A DNA stretch of 7,387 bases from Wenyingzhuangia sp039768865 (GTDB lineage Bacteria > Bacteroidota > Bacteroidia > Flavobacteriales > Flavobacteriaceae): NCBI RefSeq assembly GCF_039768865.1, contig NZ_JBDMZQ010000019.1; one strand, given 5' to 3'. A program made the translations under genes and the position numbers. Position 1 is the first letter of the stretch. Each line of letters opens with the position of its first letter. A model generated the notes under the pieces. The model searched no databases. It was not told the origin of the DNA and saw only the letters and a list, made by a program, of their open reading frames with translations. Positions 1 to 5,767 of the stretch are shown here, piece after piece.

Positions 1-1235
1 AGATACATTTTATGTCGGATTCCTATAAAATCGCCCTCTGAAGTCTCTATAACTGCTGGAACTTTTCTAATCGCACCAATAGCTAAAATAGCACTCTCTG
101 GCTGATTGATTATTGGAGTTCCAAAGACAGAACCAAAACCTCCTATATTTGTAACAGTGTAAGTGCCGCCTTTGACATCCTCTGGTTTCAATTTATTCTG
201 CTTAGATCGTAGAGCCAAATCATTGACAGATTTGGTCATTCCAATTAAGTTTAAGTGTTCCGCATTTTTAATCACAGGAACAATTAAATTTCCATCCGCT
301 AAAGCAGATGCCATTCCTAAATTTATAGATTTCTTAACTACCACTTGATCCACACCATCAAACACGATATTGACCAATGGGTATTTCTTAATCGCTTGAG
401 CCACTGCCATCATAAAAATAGGGGTATAAGTGAGCTTTTCGCCCTCTCTTTCTAAAAAAGCATCCTTAACTTTGGCTCTCCAATTTACAATGTTCGTTAC
501 ATCTACCTCTATGAAAGATTGAACATGAGAAGCTTTTCGCTTAGAATGCACCATGTGATCTGAAATCATTTTACCCATCCTCGACAAGGTAATCAACTCG
601 TCGGTGGAATTTACCTCTAACGGTGTTGCTCCCTCAAGATGAATCTCAGGAGTCTCGCTTTTCTTGGCCTCTACTTGATCAACAGACGGCTTAGAAGTGG
701 GTTTAGATCTGTGCTCTAAATAAGTCAACACATCGTCTTTGGTTACTCTTCCATCTAATCCTGTGCCCTTCAAAGCGTCTAATTCCGCTTGAGTAATGCC
801 TTCAGTTTCTGCTATTTTTTTAACCAACGGAGAATAAAAATGATCCTCGTTATTAGCTATCACTGGGGTTGAGGATACAGAAACTTGTGCAATCACTTCA
901 TTTACTTCAGCTTCAACCTCAATAATGTTATCTTCAATGTTTTTAGGTTCTTCTATCTTATTTGCTTCTGGTCTAGAGACTTCAGATTCCTCCTTTTGGG
1001 TGTCGATGATTGCCAATACCTCTCCTACTTTTACTACATCTCCCTCTTCATATACTCTCTCCACCAAAATACCTGAAACATCACTAGGAACATCAGAATC
1101 TACTTTATCGGTGGCAATCTCCAATACAGCATCATCTAACTCAATAAAATCTCCCACCTCTTTCAACCAAGTAGTAATCGTAGCCTCAGCCACACTCTCA
1201 CCCATTTTAGGTAATTTCAATTCAAATTTAGACAT
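1..1235 (-). CDS. 2-oxo acid dehydrogenase E2 component (dihydrolipoamide acyltransferase), 3' end cut by window
   Basis: This is the acyltransferase core of a 2-oxo acid dehydrogenase complex, which moves the acyl group from E1 to CoA through a swinging lipoyl arm in the cytoplasm. It reads open from ATG at 1235 to the window edge (411 codons). Residues 1-78 form a lipoyl domain with the motif EIATDKVDSDVPSD, and Lys44 is the expected lipoylation site. An acidic linker follows (about 79-131). Residues 133-176 are the E1/E3-binding domain (SPLVKKIAETEGIT, then GTGLDGRVTKDDV). The catalytic domain starts near 205 and includes TNIGGFGSVFGTPIINQPES. The sequence stops at GIRHKMY, just before the expected DHRVVDG-type motif, so the catalytic His/Asp are not visible. 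The N-terminus (FELKLPKMGESVAEATITTW) looks like the branched-chain or generic E2 of Flavobacteriia rather than their pyruvate or 2-oxoglutarate E2. The exact substrate is inferred, not shown. Confidence 0.93.
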   Translation of the reverse strand, partial: MSKFELKLPKMGESVAEATITTWLKEVGDFIELDDAVLEIATDKVDSDVPSDVSGILVERVYEEGDVVKVGEVLAIIDTQKEESEVSRPEANKIEEPKNIEDNIIEVEAEVNEVIAQVSVSSTPVIANNEDHFYSPLVKKIAETEGITQAELDALKGTGLDGRVTKDDVLTYLEHRSKPTSKPSVDQVEAKKSETPEIHLEGATPLEVNSTDELITLSRMGKMISDHMVHSKRKASHVQSFIEVDVTNIVNWRAKVKDAFLEREGEKLTYTPIFMMAVAQAIKKYPLVNIVFDGVDQVVVKKSINLGMASALADGNLIVPVIKNAEHLNLIGMTKSVNDLALRSKQNKLKPEDVKGGTYTVTNIGGFGSVFGTPIINQPESAILAIGAIRKVPAVIETSEGDFIGIRHKMY

Positions 1236-1264
1236 ATGTACTTTTGTTTGTTCTGCGAATTTAA

Positions 1265-1298
1265 GAAATATAGTGTTCGAATAGATAAGTTTCTTCAA
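1265..1298 (-). promoter_or_regulatory. Putative promoter of the E2 gene
   Basis: Read on the minus strand, this has TTG (1298-1296), a 23-bp spacer, then TATATTTC (1272-1265), one base from the Bacteroidota -7 consensus TAnnTTTG. It lies 29 bp before the E2 ATG. The spacer is at the long end of the usual range, so this is a moderate call. The terminator of the upstream yceI gene lies just behind it, which supports independent transcription of E2. Confidence 0.4.
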
Positions 1299-1306
1299 AT
1301 TGACAT

Positions 1307-1347
1307 AAAAAAATATAGGTCCAGCATCATTTGATGTTGAACCTATA
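1307..1347 (-). terminator. Rho-independent terminator after yceI
   Basis: An inverted repeat with 16-base arms (1314-1329 and 1332-1347) and a 2-base loop contains one mismatch and one wobble pair. On the minus strand it is followed by seven T (1313-1307). It lies 26 bp after the yceI stop codon, so it ends the marR-yceI transcript before the E2 promoter. Confidence 0.85.
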
Positions 1348-1373
1348 CTTATGTTGTCAATAAAATATTTCTA

Positions 1374-1928
1374 TTAAAAAAGAATATTTACATTCAATTC
1401 AAACTCATCATCAATGGCTTTATCCTTTAAATTATCGAAAAATGAACCTGATCCGTATTTGATTCCAAACTTAGTTCTATCAATCATTACTTTACCACTA
1501 ATTGTATTGTCTTTGGTAATCAAATCAAATGATTGTTCTTCTGTATGACCTTTAATCGTAAGATCACCCTTTACTATTGATCCCTCAACACTTGTGATCA
1601 CAAAGGTAGCTTCTGGAAATTTCGCGACTCCAAAAAAATCATCCGACTTTAAGTGACCTTCTAATTTGCCTTTATATTCACCCTCTAAATCTGTAACGTC
1701 TATAGTTGTCATGTCAACCACAAAAGTTCCCCCCGCCAGAGCTCCATCTTCTAAAATTACATTCCCAGCTTTTAGGGCAATGGTACCTTCGTGCGCTCCT
1801 GTAACCTTCTTACCAATCCAAGTTACCGTGCTTTTCCCTAGTTTTATTGGATTTTTTACGCCTGCAAATACTGACAAGTTAATTGCTAATACTGCTACCA
1901 ATAGTGATTTCATCATTGTTGTTCTCAT
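1374..1928 (-). CDS. YceI family protein (secreted, lipocalin-like polyisoprenoid-binding fold)
   Basis: A protein of 184 residues, close to the usual YceI length of about 190. It begins with a basic N-terminus and hydrophobic stretch (MRTTMMKSLLVAVLAINLSV, ending FAG), a Sec signal peptide probably cleaved near residue 22, so the mature protein should be periplasmic or exported. The YceI domain fills the rest: TWIGKKVTGAHEGTIALKAG with the conserved W and H-x-G, then FVVDMTTIDVTDLEG, then LEGHLKSDDFFGVAKFPEA, the family's most recognisable block. YceI proteins form a beta-barrel that binds long isoprenoid or other amphipathic lipids; the ligand here is unknown. The start codon lies only 9 bp after the marR stop, so the two are almost certainly one transcript and YceI is probably controlled by that MarR. 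An ATG at codon 5 or 6 is an alternative start that would keep the signal peptide. Confidence 0.93.
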   Translation of the reverse strand: MRTTMMKSLLVAVLAINLSVFAGVKNPIKLGKSTVTWIGKKVTGAHEGTIALKAGNVILEDGALAGGTFVVDMTTIDVTDLEGEYKGKLEGHLKSDDFFGVAKFPEATFVITSVEGSIVKGDLTIKGHTEEQSFDLITKDNTISGKVMIDRTKFGIKYGSGSFFDNLKDKAIDDEFELNVNILF

Positions 1929-1937
1929 TTTGTTTGT

Positions 1938-2360
1938 TTATTTATTTGTTACTTTATTTATTAATTCTAATAATGTGTTTAGTTCATCTTTTGACAAATT
2001 GTGGACTAATTTTTCTTCAAAGTCTATCAAAGATTGATTTATATTTTCTAACAAATCCAAACCTTTGGTGGTAATTACAATCTCTATCTTTCGCCTATTC
2101 GATTCACATACTTTGCGTTCTAACAATCCTTTCAACCTCAGCTTTTCAACCAATCTTGTTGTGTTACTACTCTTGTGTATCATGTGAGTAAGCAATTCAT
2201 ATAAATTGATGGGAGTACCGTTCTGTCCCCTCAAAATCCTTAGAATATTGTATTGCTGTACTGTTAAATCATAGCCTTTGAAAAAACTATTGAGAGGTTC
2301 CATGACGTAATTTCCTGCTAACATCAAACCTACAACTGCTTTGTTATATATGTTCTCCAT
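1938..2360 (-). CDS. MarR family winged-helix transcriptional regulator
   Basis: A protein of 140 residues, typical of MarR dimers. Residues 30-100 form the winged helix-turn-helix: YDLTVQQYNILRILRGQNG, then INLYELLTHMIHKSSNTTRL as the helix-turn-helix with the recognition helix, then VEKLRLKGLLERKVCESNRR leading into the wing (KIEIVITTKG). The flanking N- and C-terminal helices would form the dimer interface. The wing has SNRR where many relatives have D-R-R. The only cysteine, Cys85, sits in the wing, unlike the N-terminal sensor cysteine of OhrR-type MarR proteins. It is the first gene of a two-gene unit with yceI, a pairing I recall from other Flavobacteriia. By family analogy it probably represses its own operon; the inducer is unknown. 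It is also divergent from the porin gene, so it could act there too, but nothing in the sequence proves this. Confidence 0.93.
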   Translation of the reverse strand: MENIYNKAVVGLMLAGNYVMEPLNSFFKGYDLTVQQYNILRILRGQNGTPINLYELLTHMIHKSSNTTRLVEKLRLKGLLERKVCESNRRKIEIVITTKGLDLLENINQSLIDFEEKLVHNLSKDELNTLLELINKVTNK

Positions 2361-2385
2361 AGTTGATCATTATTTTGTTGTACAA

Positions 2386-2420
2386 ACAATAAATGTATAG
2401 ACAACAAATGTATAAACAAT
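2386..2420. repeat. Tandem 15-bp direct repeat in the marR upstream region
   Basis: Two adjacent copies, ACAATAAATGTATAG (2386-2400) and ACAACAAATGTATAA (2401-2415), differ at two positions. They are followed by the first five bases of a third copy (ACAAT, 2416-2420). The repeat overlaps the predicted marR promoter, and each copy carries a TACATTT(A/G) -7-like box on the minus strand. It may be a repeated regulator site, a duplicated promoter element, or slippage in AT-rich DNA. A small TTGTACAA palindrome lies beside it at 2378-2385. Confidence 0.75.
2390..2419 (-). promoter_or_regulatory. Putative promoter of marR-yceI
   Basis: On the minus strand, TTG (2419-2417), a 19-bp spacer and TACATTTA (2397-2390) match the Bacteroidota TTG/TAnnTTTG pattern with one mismatch. 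The spacing is the same as in the porin promoter. A second box, TACATTTG (2412-2405), matches perfectly but has no TTG at a good distance. Either would give a leader of about 25-40 nt before the ATG at 2360. The promoter lies inside the tandem repeat, where binding by the MarR protein would block it. Confidence 0.45.
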
Positions 2421-2455
2421 GTATCTAAACTCCTATTTTTTTATCATTTATCTAC

Positions 2456-2487
2456 ACTACGTAAGTAGTAAACTCAGTATGTACGTA
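2456..2487. promoter_or_regulatory. TACGTA-containing inverted repeat between marR and the porin gene
   Basis: ACTAC (2456-2460) and GTAGT (2465-2469) form a short inverted repeat around GTAA. TACGTA occurs at 2458-2463 and again at 2482-2487. The same hexamer makes both ends of the 16-bp palindrome at the porin promoter, so these may be accessory sites for the same DNA-binding protein. The hexamer is self-complementary and the region is AT-rich, so chance remains possible. Confidence 0.3.
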
Positions 2488-2517
2488 AAAAACTGCGAAA
2501 AAACAGGTGTACAATAC

Positions 2518-2547
2518 TTGTTTAATACGTATTAATACGTAGATTTG
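2518..2547 (+). promoter_or_regulatory. Porin promoter (TTG-N19-TAGATTTG)
   Basis: TTG (2518-2520), a 19-bp spacer and TAGATTTG (2540-2547) match the Bacteroidota promoter consensus in full. Transcription would start around 2553, giving a leader of about 25 nt before the ATG at 2578. The TTG at 2545-2547 is in frame with the porin and could be mistaken for a start codon, but it is part of the -7 box. Confidence 0.75.
2526..2541. promoter_or_regulatory. Perfect 16-bp palindrome inside the porin promoter, likely operator
   Basis: TACGTATTAATACGTA reads identically on both strands. It fills most of the spacer between the -33 and -7 elements and covers the first two bases of the -7 box. A dimeric regulator bound here would exclude RNA polymerase, so it is best read as a repressor operator. 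Which protein binds is unknown; the neighbouring MarR is one candidate. Confidence 0.55.
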
Positions 2548-2577
2548 TCAAAACTTAAAAACACAAAATACTTAAGT

Positions 2578-3558
2578 ATGAAAAAAATTATTTTATCAGC
2601 AATGATGTTAACGGGAATGTTAACTTTTGCACAAGAAGGAAAATTGACTGTATCTGGAACAGTTGATGTTTATGGAACTGTAAATACAGTTGACGGTGCA
2701 GGAGCACCTGGATTATTAGTAGATACTCCAGAAGACGCTACAATGTTTGGTTTAGGGATGGCAAACACAATCTTCGCTTACGAGGCTGGAAAGGCTACAG
2801 CGGTTGTGGATTTGGCCTTCGGACCTAGGTCTGCAGATGCTTCAGGATACGGAAGTATTGTAAATCAAATGTATGTGTCTTACAGTGTGAATGATGCATT
2901 AACCGTAACTGCTGGTCAGTTCAATACTTTCTTAGGATATGAAGTAATCTCTCCTGCAGCAAACTTCAACTATACGGTATCTTACTTATTCAACGCGGGA
3001 CCATTTACACATGTTGGAGCGAAGTTAGACTATGCAGCTTCTGAAGACTTATCTTTCATGGTTGCCGTAACCAACCCACATGGTAACTTTGGAACAGCTT
3101 ATGGTGAAGACTATGCTCAACTAGGTTTCCAAGCAGGTTACAAAGGTCAATACTTAAACATCGCTTATGGTGCTGATGGTTTTGGTGCAACTGACCAGTT
3201 ATACTTAGACTACACCGGAGGATTTGACGTATCTGACGCTTTTTACGTAGGAATTAATGCTGCACATTCATCATCTGCTGACGCAAAGTCTGGATACCAA
3301 GGTGCTGCTTTGTACTTACAATATGCAGCTTCAGAAACATTATCTTTAGGATTACGTCCTGAATATTTTGCTTACAATGGAGAGGCTAATAACGATGAGT
3401 CCGTAACTGCAATTACCTTGACAGCTAACACAGCATTAACAGACAATTTAAACGTTGTTGCTGATTTAAGAATCGATTCTTCTGAAGATGGATTGATTGA
3501 AGGATCAAGCGAAGAAAGCTTTAACCAGTTGACAGTAGCTGCTGTATATTCTTTCTAA
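2578..3558 (+). CDS. Outer membrane beta-barrel porin (BBP2/OmpL-like type)
   Basis: A protein of 326 residues from the ATG at 2578. The signal peptide (MKKIILSAMMLTGMLTFAQ) has a cleavage site around TFA-QEG. The mature protein consists of alternating hydrophobic/polar strands rich in Gly, Ala, Tyr and Asp, and ends in AAVYSF; a C-terminal Phe is the usual signal for outer membrane barrel insertion. The stretch GQFNTFLGYEVISPAANFNY followed by SYLFNAGPFTHVGAKLDY resembles the putative beta-barrel porin-2 family of Bacteroidota. It lies 87 bp upstream of a P-II/ammonium transporter pair on the same strand with no clear promoter between, so a role in letting ammonium or small nitrogen compounds through the outer membrane is plausible but inferred. 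An in-frame TTG at 2545 would add 11 residues before the signal peptide; I reject it because it falls in the promoter. Confidence 0.85.
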   Translation: MKKIILSAMMLTGMLTFAQEGKLTVSGTVDVYGTVNTVDGAGAPGLLVDTPEDATMFGLGMANTIFAYEAGKATAVVDLAFGPRSADASGYGSIVNQMYVSYSVNDALTVTAGQFNTFLGYEVISPAANFNYTVSYLFNAGPFTHVGAKLDYAASEDLSFMVAVTNPHGNFGTAYGEDYAQLGFQAGYKGQYLNIAYGADGFGATDQLYLDYTGGFDVSDAFYVGINAAHSSSADAKSGYQGAALYLQYAASETLSLGLRPEYFAYNGEANNDESVTAITLTANTALTDNLNVVADLRIDSSEDGLIEGSSEESFNQLTVAAVYSF

Positions 3559-3580
3559 GCTTTAGATAAGATTAAAAACA

Positions 3581-3608
3581 ATCTGGCAAGATGTGAATCT
3601 TGCCAGAT
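3581..3608 (+). terminator. Stem-loop between porin and P-II 1 (leaky terminator or mRNA-stability hairpin)
   Basis: A perfect 12-bp stem, ATCTGGCAAGAT (3581-3592) with ATCTTGCCAGAT (3597-3608), has a GTGA loop and lies 22 bp after the porin stop. It is not followed by a T-run (next bases AACTAAAACATTTTAAC), so it is not a standard rho-independent terminator. It may protect the porin mRNA end or pause RNA polymerase, allowing partial read-through into the P-II and amtB genes. Confidence 0.6.
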
Positions 3609-3645
3609 AACTAAAACATTTTAACACAAATAAAATCTTCTAATT

Positions 3646-3984
3646 ATGAAAAAAATCGAAGCGATCATCAGAAAATCAAAATTTTCTGAAGTGAAAGAAG
3701 CCTTACATGAAATAGATGTAAACTTCTTCTCTTACTGGGATGTAACTGGTCTAGGAAATGAAAAAGTAGGAAAAGTATACCGTGGAGTATCTTTCAGCAC
3801 CAACGACATTCAAAGGCGTCAATTGGCAATTATCGTAAACGATGATTTTGAACAAATCACAATTGATACTTTGTTAAAATCGGCTTCTACAGGAGAAGTT
3901 GGAGATGGAAAAATATTTGTCTCAGACGTATCAGAGACATATCGTATACGTACTGGAGAAAAGGGTGCAGACACATTAAAATAA
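3646..3984 (+). CDS. glnK: P-II family nitrogen regulator 1 (GlnK-like), paired with Amt 1
   Basis: A 112-residue P-II protein, the standard length. P-II trimers read ATP/ADP and 2-oxoglutarate and bind targets through the T-loop; GlnK types plug Amt channels. Visible features: the N-terminal strand KKIEAIIRKSKF, T-loop at about 37-54, the B-loop STGEVGDGKIFV (81-92, Lys89 equivalent to E. coli Lys90), and RIRTGE (100-105) for nucleotide phosphates. The T-loop is unusual: G-N-E-K-V-G-K-V-Y-R-G-V-S-F is one residue shorter than in E. coli, Gln39 is Glu39, and the uridylylated Tyr51 is Phe50, so classic GlnD modification is not possible at that site. The pore-plugging Arg (E. coli Arg47) is kept as Arg46. 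The amtB start lies 30 bp downstream, the usual glnK-amtB partnership. No convincing own promoter is seen, so it may be transcribed from the porin promoter. Confidence 0.95.
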   Translation: MKKIEAIIRKSKFSEVKEALHEIDVNFFSYWDVTGLGNEKVGKVYRGVSFSTNDIQRRQLAIIVNDDFEQITIDTLLKSASTGEVGDGKIFVSDVSETYRIRTGEKGADTLK

Positions 3985-4014
3985 AAATAAATAAAAAAAT
4001 TTAAAATTTAGATT

Positions 4015-5190
4015 ATGGATACAAGTGCAATCATGGGAGCTTTGTGGATTATTATATCAGGAATTCTGGTATTCTTCATGCAGGCAGGATTTACCCTAGT
4101 AGAAGTTGGGTTTACACGTTCAAAGAACGCAGGAAATATTATTATGAAAAACTTAATGGACTTGATCGTAGGTTCTTTAGGATTTTGGGCCATAGGTTAT
4201 ACCGTTATGTACGGAGAAACTATTGGGGGCTGGGTTGGAACTCCTTCTCTATTCTATAACGAAGGGGTCGACATGTACAATTTGTTCTTCCAAACGGTTT
4301 TTGCCGCAACTGCTGCAACTATTGTTTCTGGAGCAGTCGCTGGTAGAACTAAGTTTACAACCTACATTCTTTTTTCTTTCATTATGACAGTTGTCATTTA
4401 TCCGATTGCAGGTCACTGGCAATGGCAAGGTGATGGATGGTTGACTCAAATGGGTTTCATTGACTTTGCTGGATCTTCAATTGTTCACTCTGTAGGGGGA
4501 TGGGCCGCATTGATTGGTGCAATGATGGTTGGACCAAGAATAGGAAAATACAAAAATGGAGTTTCTCAAGCAATTCCAGGTCATAATATCGTATTTGGTG
4601 CTTTAGGAGTTTTAATCTTATGGTTAGGATGGTTCGGATTTAACGGAGGTTCACAATTGGCTTTTGGTTCTGAAGAAGACGTGATAGCTGTTGGTACTAT
4701 TTTGATCAATACTAACCTTGCTGCTGCTGCAGGGGCTGCCGCTGCATTGTTTTATACTTGGTTTCGATACGGACAGCCTGATATCTCTATGACACTAAAT
4801 GGTGCATTAGCTGGGTTGGTAACAATCACTGCTGGTTGTGCAAACGTTTCTCCTGGTTCTGCTGCCATTATGGGATTAATTGGAGGAGTAGTAGTCGTTA
4901 TTGCAATAACTTTCATAGATGAAAAATTAAAAATTGATGATCCTGTTGGAGCTGTCTCTGTACACGGAGTATGTGGTACTTTAGGTACGATCCTTGTGGG
5001 AGTTTTCTCTCCAGATGCAGACTTTGGAGTACAGGTAATTGGAGCTTTATCTTATGCAGGATGGGCATTAGTAACAGCAACAATTGTATTCTTTATCTTA
5101 AAGAAAACCATTGGAATAAGAGTTTCTGAAAAAGAAGAAATCGAAGGATTAGACAAAGCTGAACACGGAATTGGTGTATACAATGATTAA
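4015..5190 (+). CDS. amtB: Ammonium transporter 1 (Amt/MEP/Rh family)
   Basis: An inner membrane ammonium channel of 391 residues with the hydrophobic pattern of an 11-helix Amt. Functional residues by alignment to E. coli AmtB: Phe gate Phe92/Phe96 in FFQTVFA, Asp150 in DFAGSSIVH, twin pore histidines His158 and His317 (VHGVCG), and WFGFNGGS (206-213) with Phe209 and Ser213 of the gate and recruitment site. The C-terminal tail has the signature TIGIRVSEKEEIEGLDKAEH, needed for coupling to P-II. It starts nearly at the first membrane helix, with no obvious cleavable signal. One oddity: A-G-R (Gly110) replaces the A-E-R found in Amt 2 and E. coli AmtB at the end of a membrane helix. The gene follows P-II 1 in one operon and is closed by a strong terminator 22 bp after the stop. 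Confidence 0.97.
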   Translation: MDTSAIMGALWIIISGILVFFMQAGFTLVEVGFTRSKNAGNIIMKNLMDLIVGSLGFWAIGYTVMYGETIGGWVGTPSLFYNEGVDMYNLFFQTVFAATAATIVSGAVAGRTKFTTYILFSFIMTVVIYPIAGHWQWQGDGWLTQMGFIDFAGSSIVHSVGGWAALIGAMMVGPRIGKYKNGVSQAIPGHNIVFGALGVLILWLGWFGFNGGSQLAFGSEEDVIAVGTILINTNLAAAAGAAAALFYTWFRYGQPDISMTLNGALAGLVTITAGCANVSPGSAAIMGLIGGVVVVIAITFIDEKLKIDDPVGAVSVHGVCGTLGTILVGVFSPDADFGVQVIGALSYAGWALVTATIVFFILKKTIGIRVSEKEEIEGLDKAEHGIGVYND

Positions 5191-5212
5191 GAATTTGTTT
5201 TTAGTTTAGAGG

Positions 5213-5254
5213 AAAGCGGCCTAAATCTTTTAAAAGAATTAGGTCGCTTTTTTT
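5213..5254 (+). terminator. Rho-independent terminator after amtB 1
   Basis: A long hairpin pairs AAAGCGGCCTAAATCTTTT (5213-5231) with 5232-5250, with only one mismatch and one wobble, and runs into seven T (5248-5254). It ends the porin/glnK1/amtB1 unit and isolates P-II 2. Confidence 0.92.
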
Positions 5255-5268
5255 GAATACTATTGTTG

Positions 5269-5288
5269 TATCTTTAGATAAATCTAAA
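5269..5288 (+). promoter_or_regulatory. Possible -7 box and inverted repeat upstream of P-II 2
   Basis: TATCTTTA (5269-5276) is one base from TAnnTTTG, but no TTG lies at the usual 17-23 bp distance. It overlaps an inverted repeat, TTTAGAT (5273-5279), AA, ATCTAAA (5282-5288), ending 9 bp before the start codon. This could be an operator or a leader hairpin controlling P-II 2, which must have a promoter in this gap because terminators lie on both sides. The exact promoter is uncertain. Confidence 0.35.
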
Positions 5289-5297
5289 TCCAAAAAA

Positions 5298-5636
5298 ATG
5301 AAAAAAATTGAAGCTATTATCAGAAAATCAAAGTTCTCAGAAGTCAAAAACGCTTTACACCTGGCTGGAATTAATTTTTTTTCGTTTTGGGATGTTACTG
5401 CTTTAGGAAATGAAAGAGTAGGAAAAGTTTACCGTGGTATTTCTTTTAGCACTGCAGATATACAAAGAAGATATTTATCAATCATCGTTAATGACGATTA
5501 CGAAGAAGTAGCCATCAGTACAATTTTAAAATCTGGCGCAACGGGTGAAGTGGGTGATGGTAAAATTTTTGTATATGACATCAAAGAAAGCTACAGGATA
5601 AGGACCGGTGAAAAAGGGGAACAAACGCTACGATAA
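5298..5636 (+). CDS. P-II family nitrogen regulator 2 (stand-alone)
   Basis: A 112-residue P-II protein starting MKKIEAIIRKSKFSEVKNAL. By hand count it differs from P-II 3 at 18 positions and from P-II 1 at 27. It has the same atypical T-loop (G-N-E-R-V-G-K-V-Y-R-G-I-S-F): Glu at the Gln39 position, Phe50 for Tyr51, and the Amt-plug Arg46 retained. The B-loop TGEVGDGKIFV and RIRTGEKGE are intact, so ATP binding is expected. Unlike its two paralogues it is not followed by an Amt gene: terminators lie before (5213-5254) and after (5664-5704), making it a single-gene unit. It may serve as the general cytoplasmic P-II or form mixed trimers with the other two. The start is the ATG at 5298; an in-frame TTG at 5253 belongs to the upstream terminator's T-run region and is rejected. 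Confidence 0.94.
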   Translation: MKKIEAIIRKSKFSEVKNALHLAGINFFSFWDVTALGNERVGKVYRGISFSTADIQRRYLSIIVNDDYEEVAISTILKSGATGEVGDGKIFVYDIKESYRIRTGEKGEQTLR

Positions 5637-5663
5637 AATACTTAGATTTCATTTCTTTTTTTT

Positions 5664-5704
5664 AAAAAAATACGTAGAATTTTAAAATTCTACGTATTTT
5701 TTTT
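5664..5704 (+). terminator. Perfect 40-bp palindromic terminator after P-II 2
   Basis: Bases 5664-5703 form a perfect palindrome: seven A, then TACGTAGAATTTT with its exact complement AAAATTCTACGTA, then T (run to 5704). It lies 27 bp after the P-II 2 stop. The A-run pairs with the T-run, so it would terminate in either direction. Its TACGTA ends match the half-sites of the porin promoter palindrome. Confidence 0.85.
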
Positions 5705-5714
5705 GCTTTAAAAC

Positions 5715-5743
5715 TTCAATTCATTTCATATTACATATATTTG
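5715..5743 (+). promoter_or_regulatory. Putative promoter of P-II 3/amtB 2
   Basis: TATATTTG (5736-5743) matches the Bacteroidota -7 consensus TAnnTTTG exactly. The -33 element is weak: TTC at 5715-5717 with an 18-bp spacer. Transcription would start near 5750, leaving a leader of about 18 nt. The TTG at 5741-5743, in frame with P-II 3, is part of this box and not a start codon. Confidence 0.6.
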
Positions 5744-5767
5744 CGCTCGAATATAAATTATAACTCG

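Noticed and set aside
163..1284. Short plus-strand open frames (163-348, 885-1076, 925-1284) opposite the E2 gene
   Set aside because: They run antisense to a clearly recognisable lipoyl E2 and show no protein family features.
1666..2074. Plus-strand open frames (1666-2037, 1883-2074) opposite yceI and marR
   Set aside because: They are antisense to two recognisable genes; their hydrophobic stretches come from the complement of the signal peptide and AT-rich codons.
4008..4449. Small frames inside amtB 1 (4008-4193 minus, 4044-4259 plus, 4249-4449 minus)
   Set aside because: They overlap a conserved ammonium transporter in other frames and have no support of their own.
5253..5297. TTG start giving P-II 2 an extra 15 residues
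   Set aside because: It begins in the T-run of the amtB 1 terminator, and the paralogues all align from MKKIEA at the ATG at 5298.
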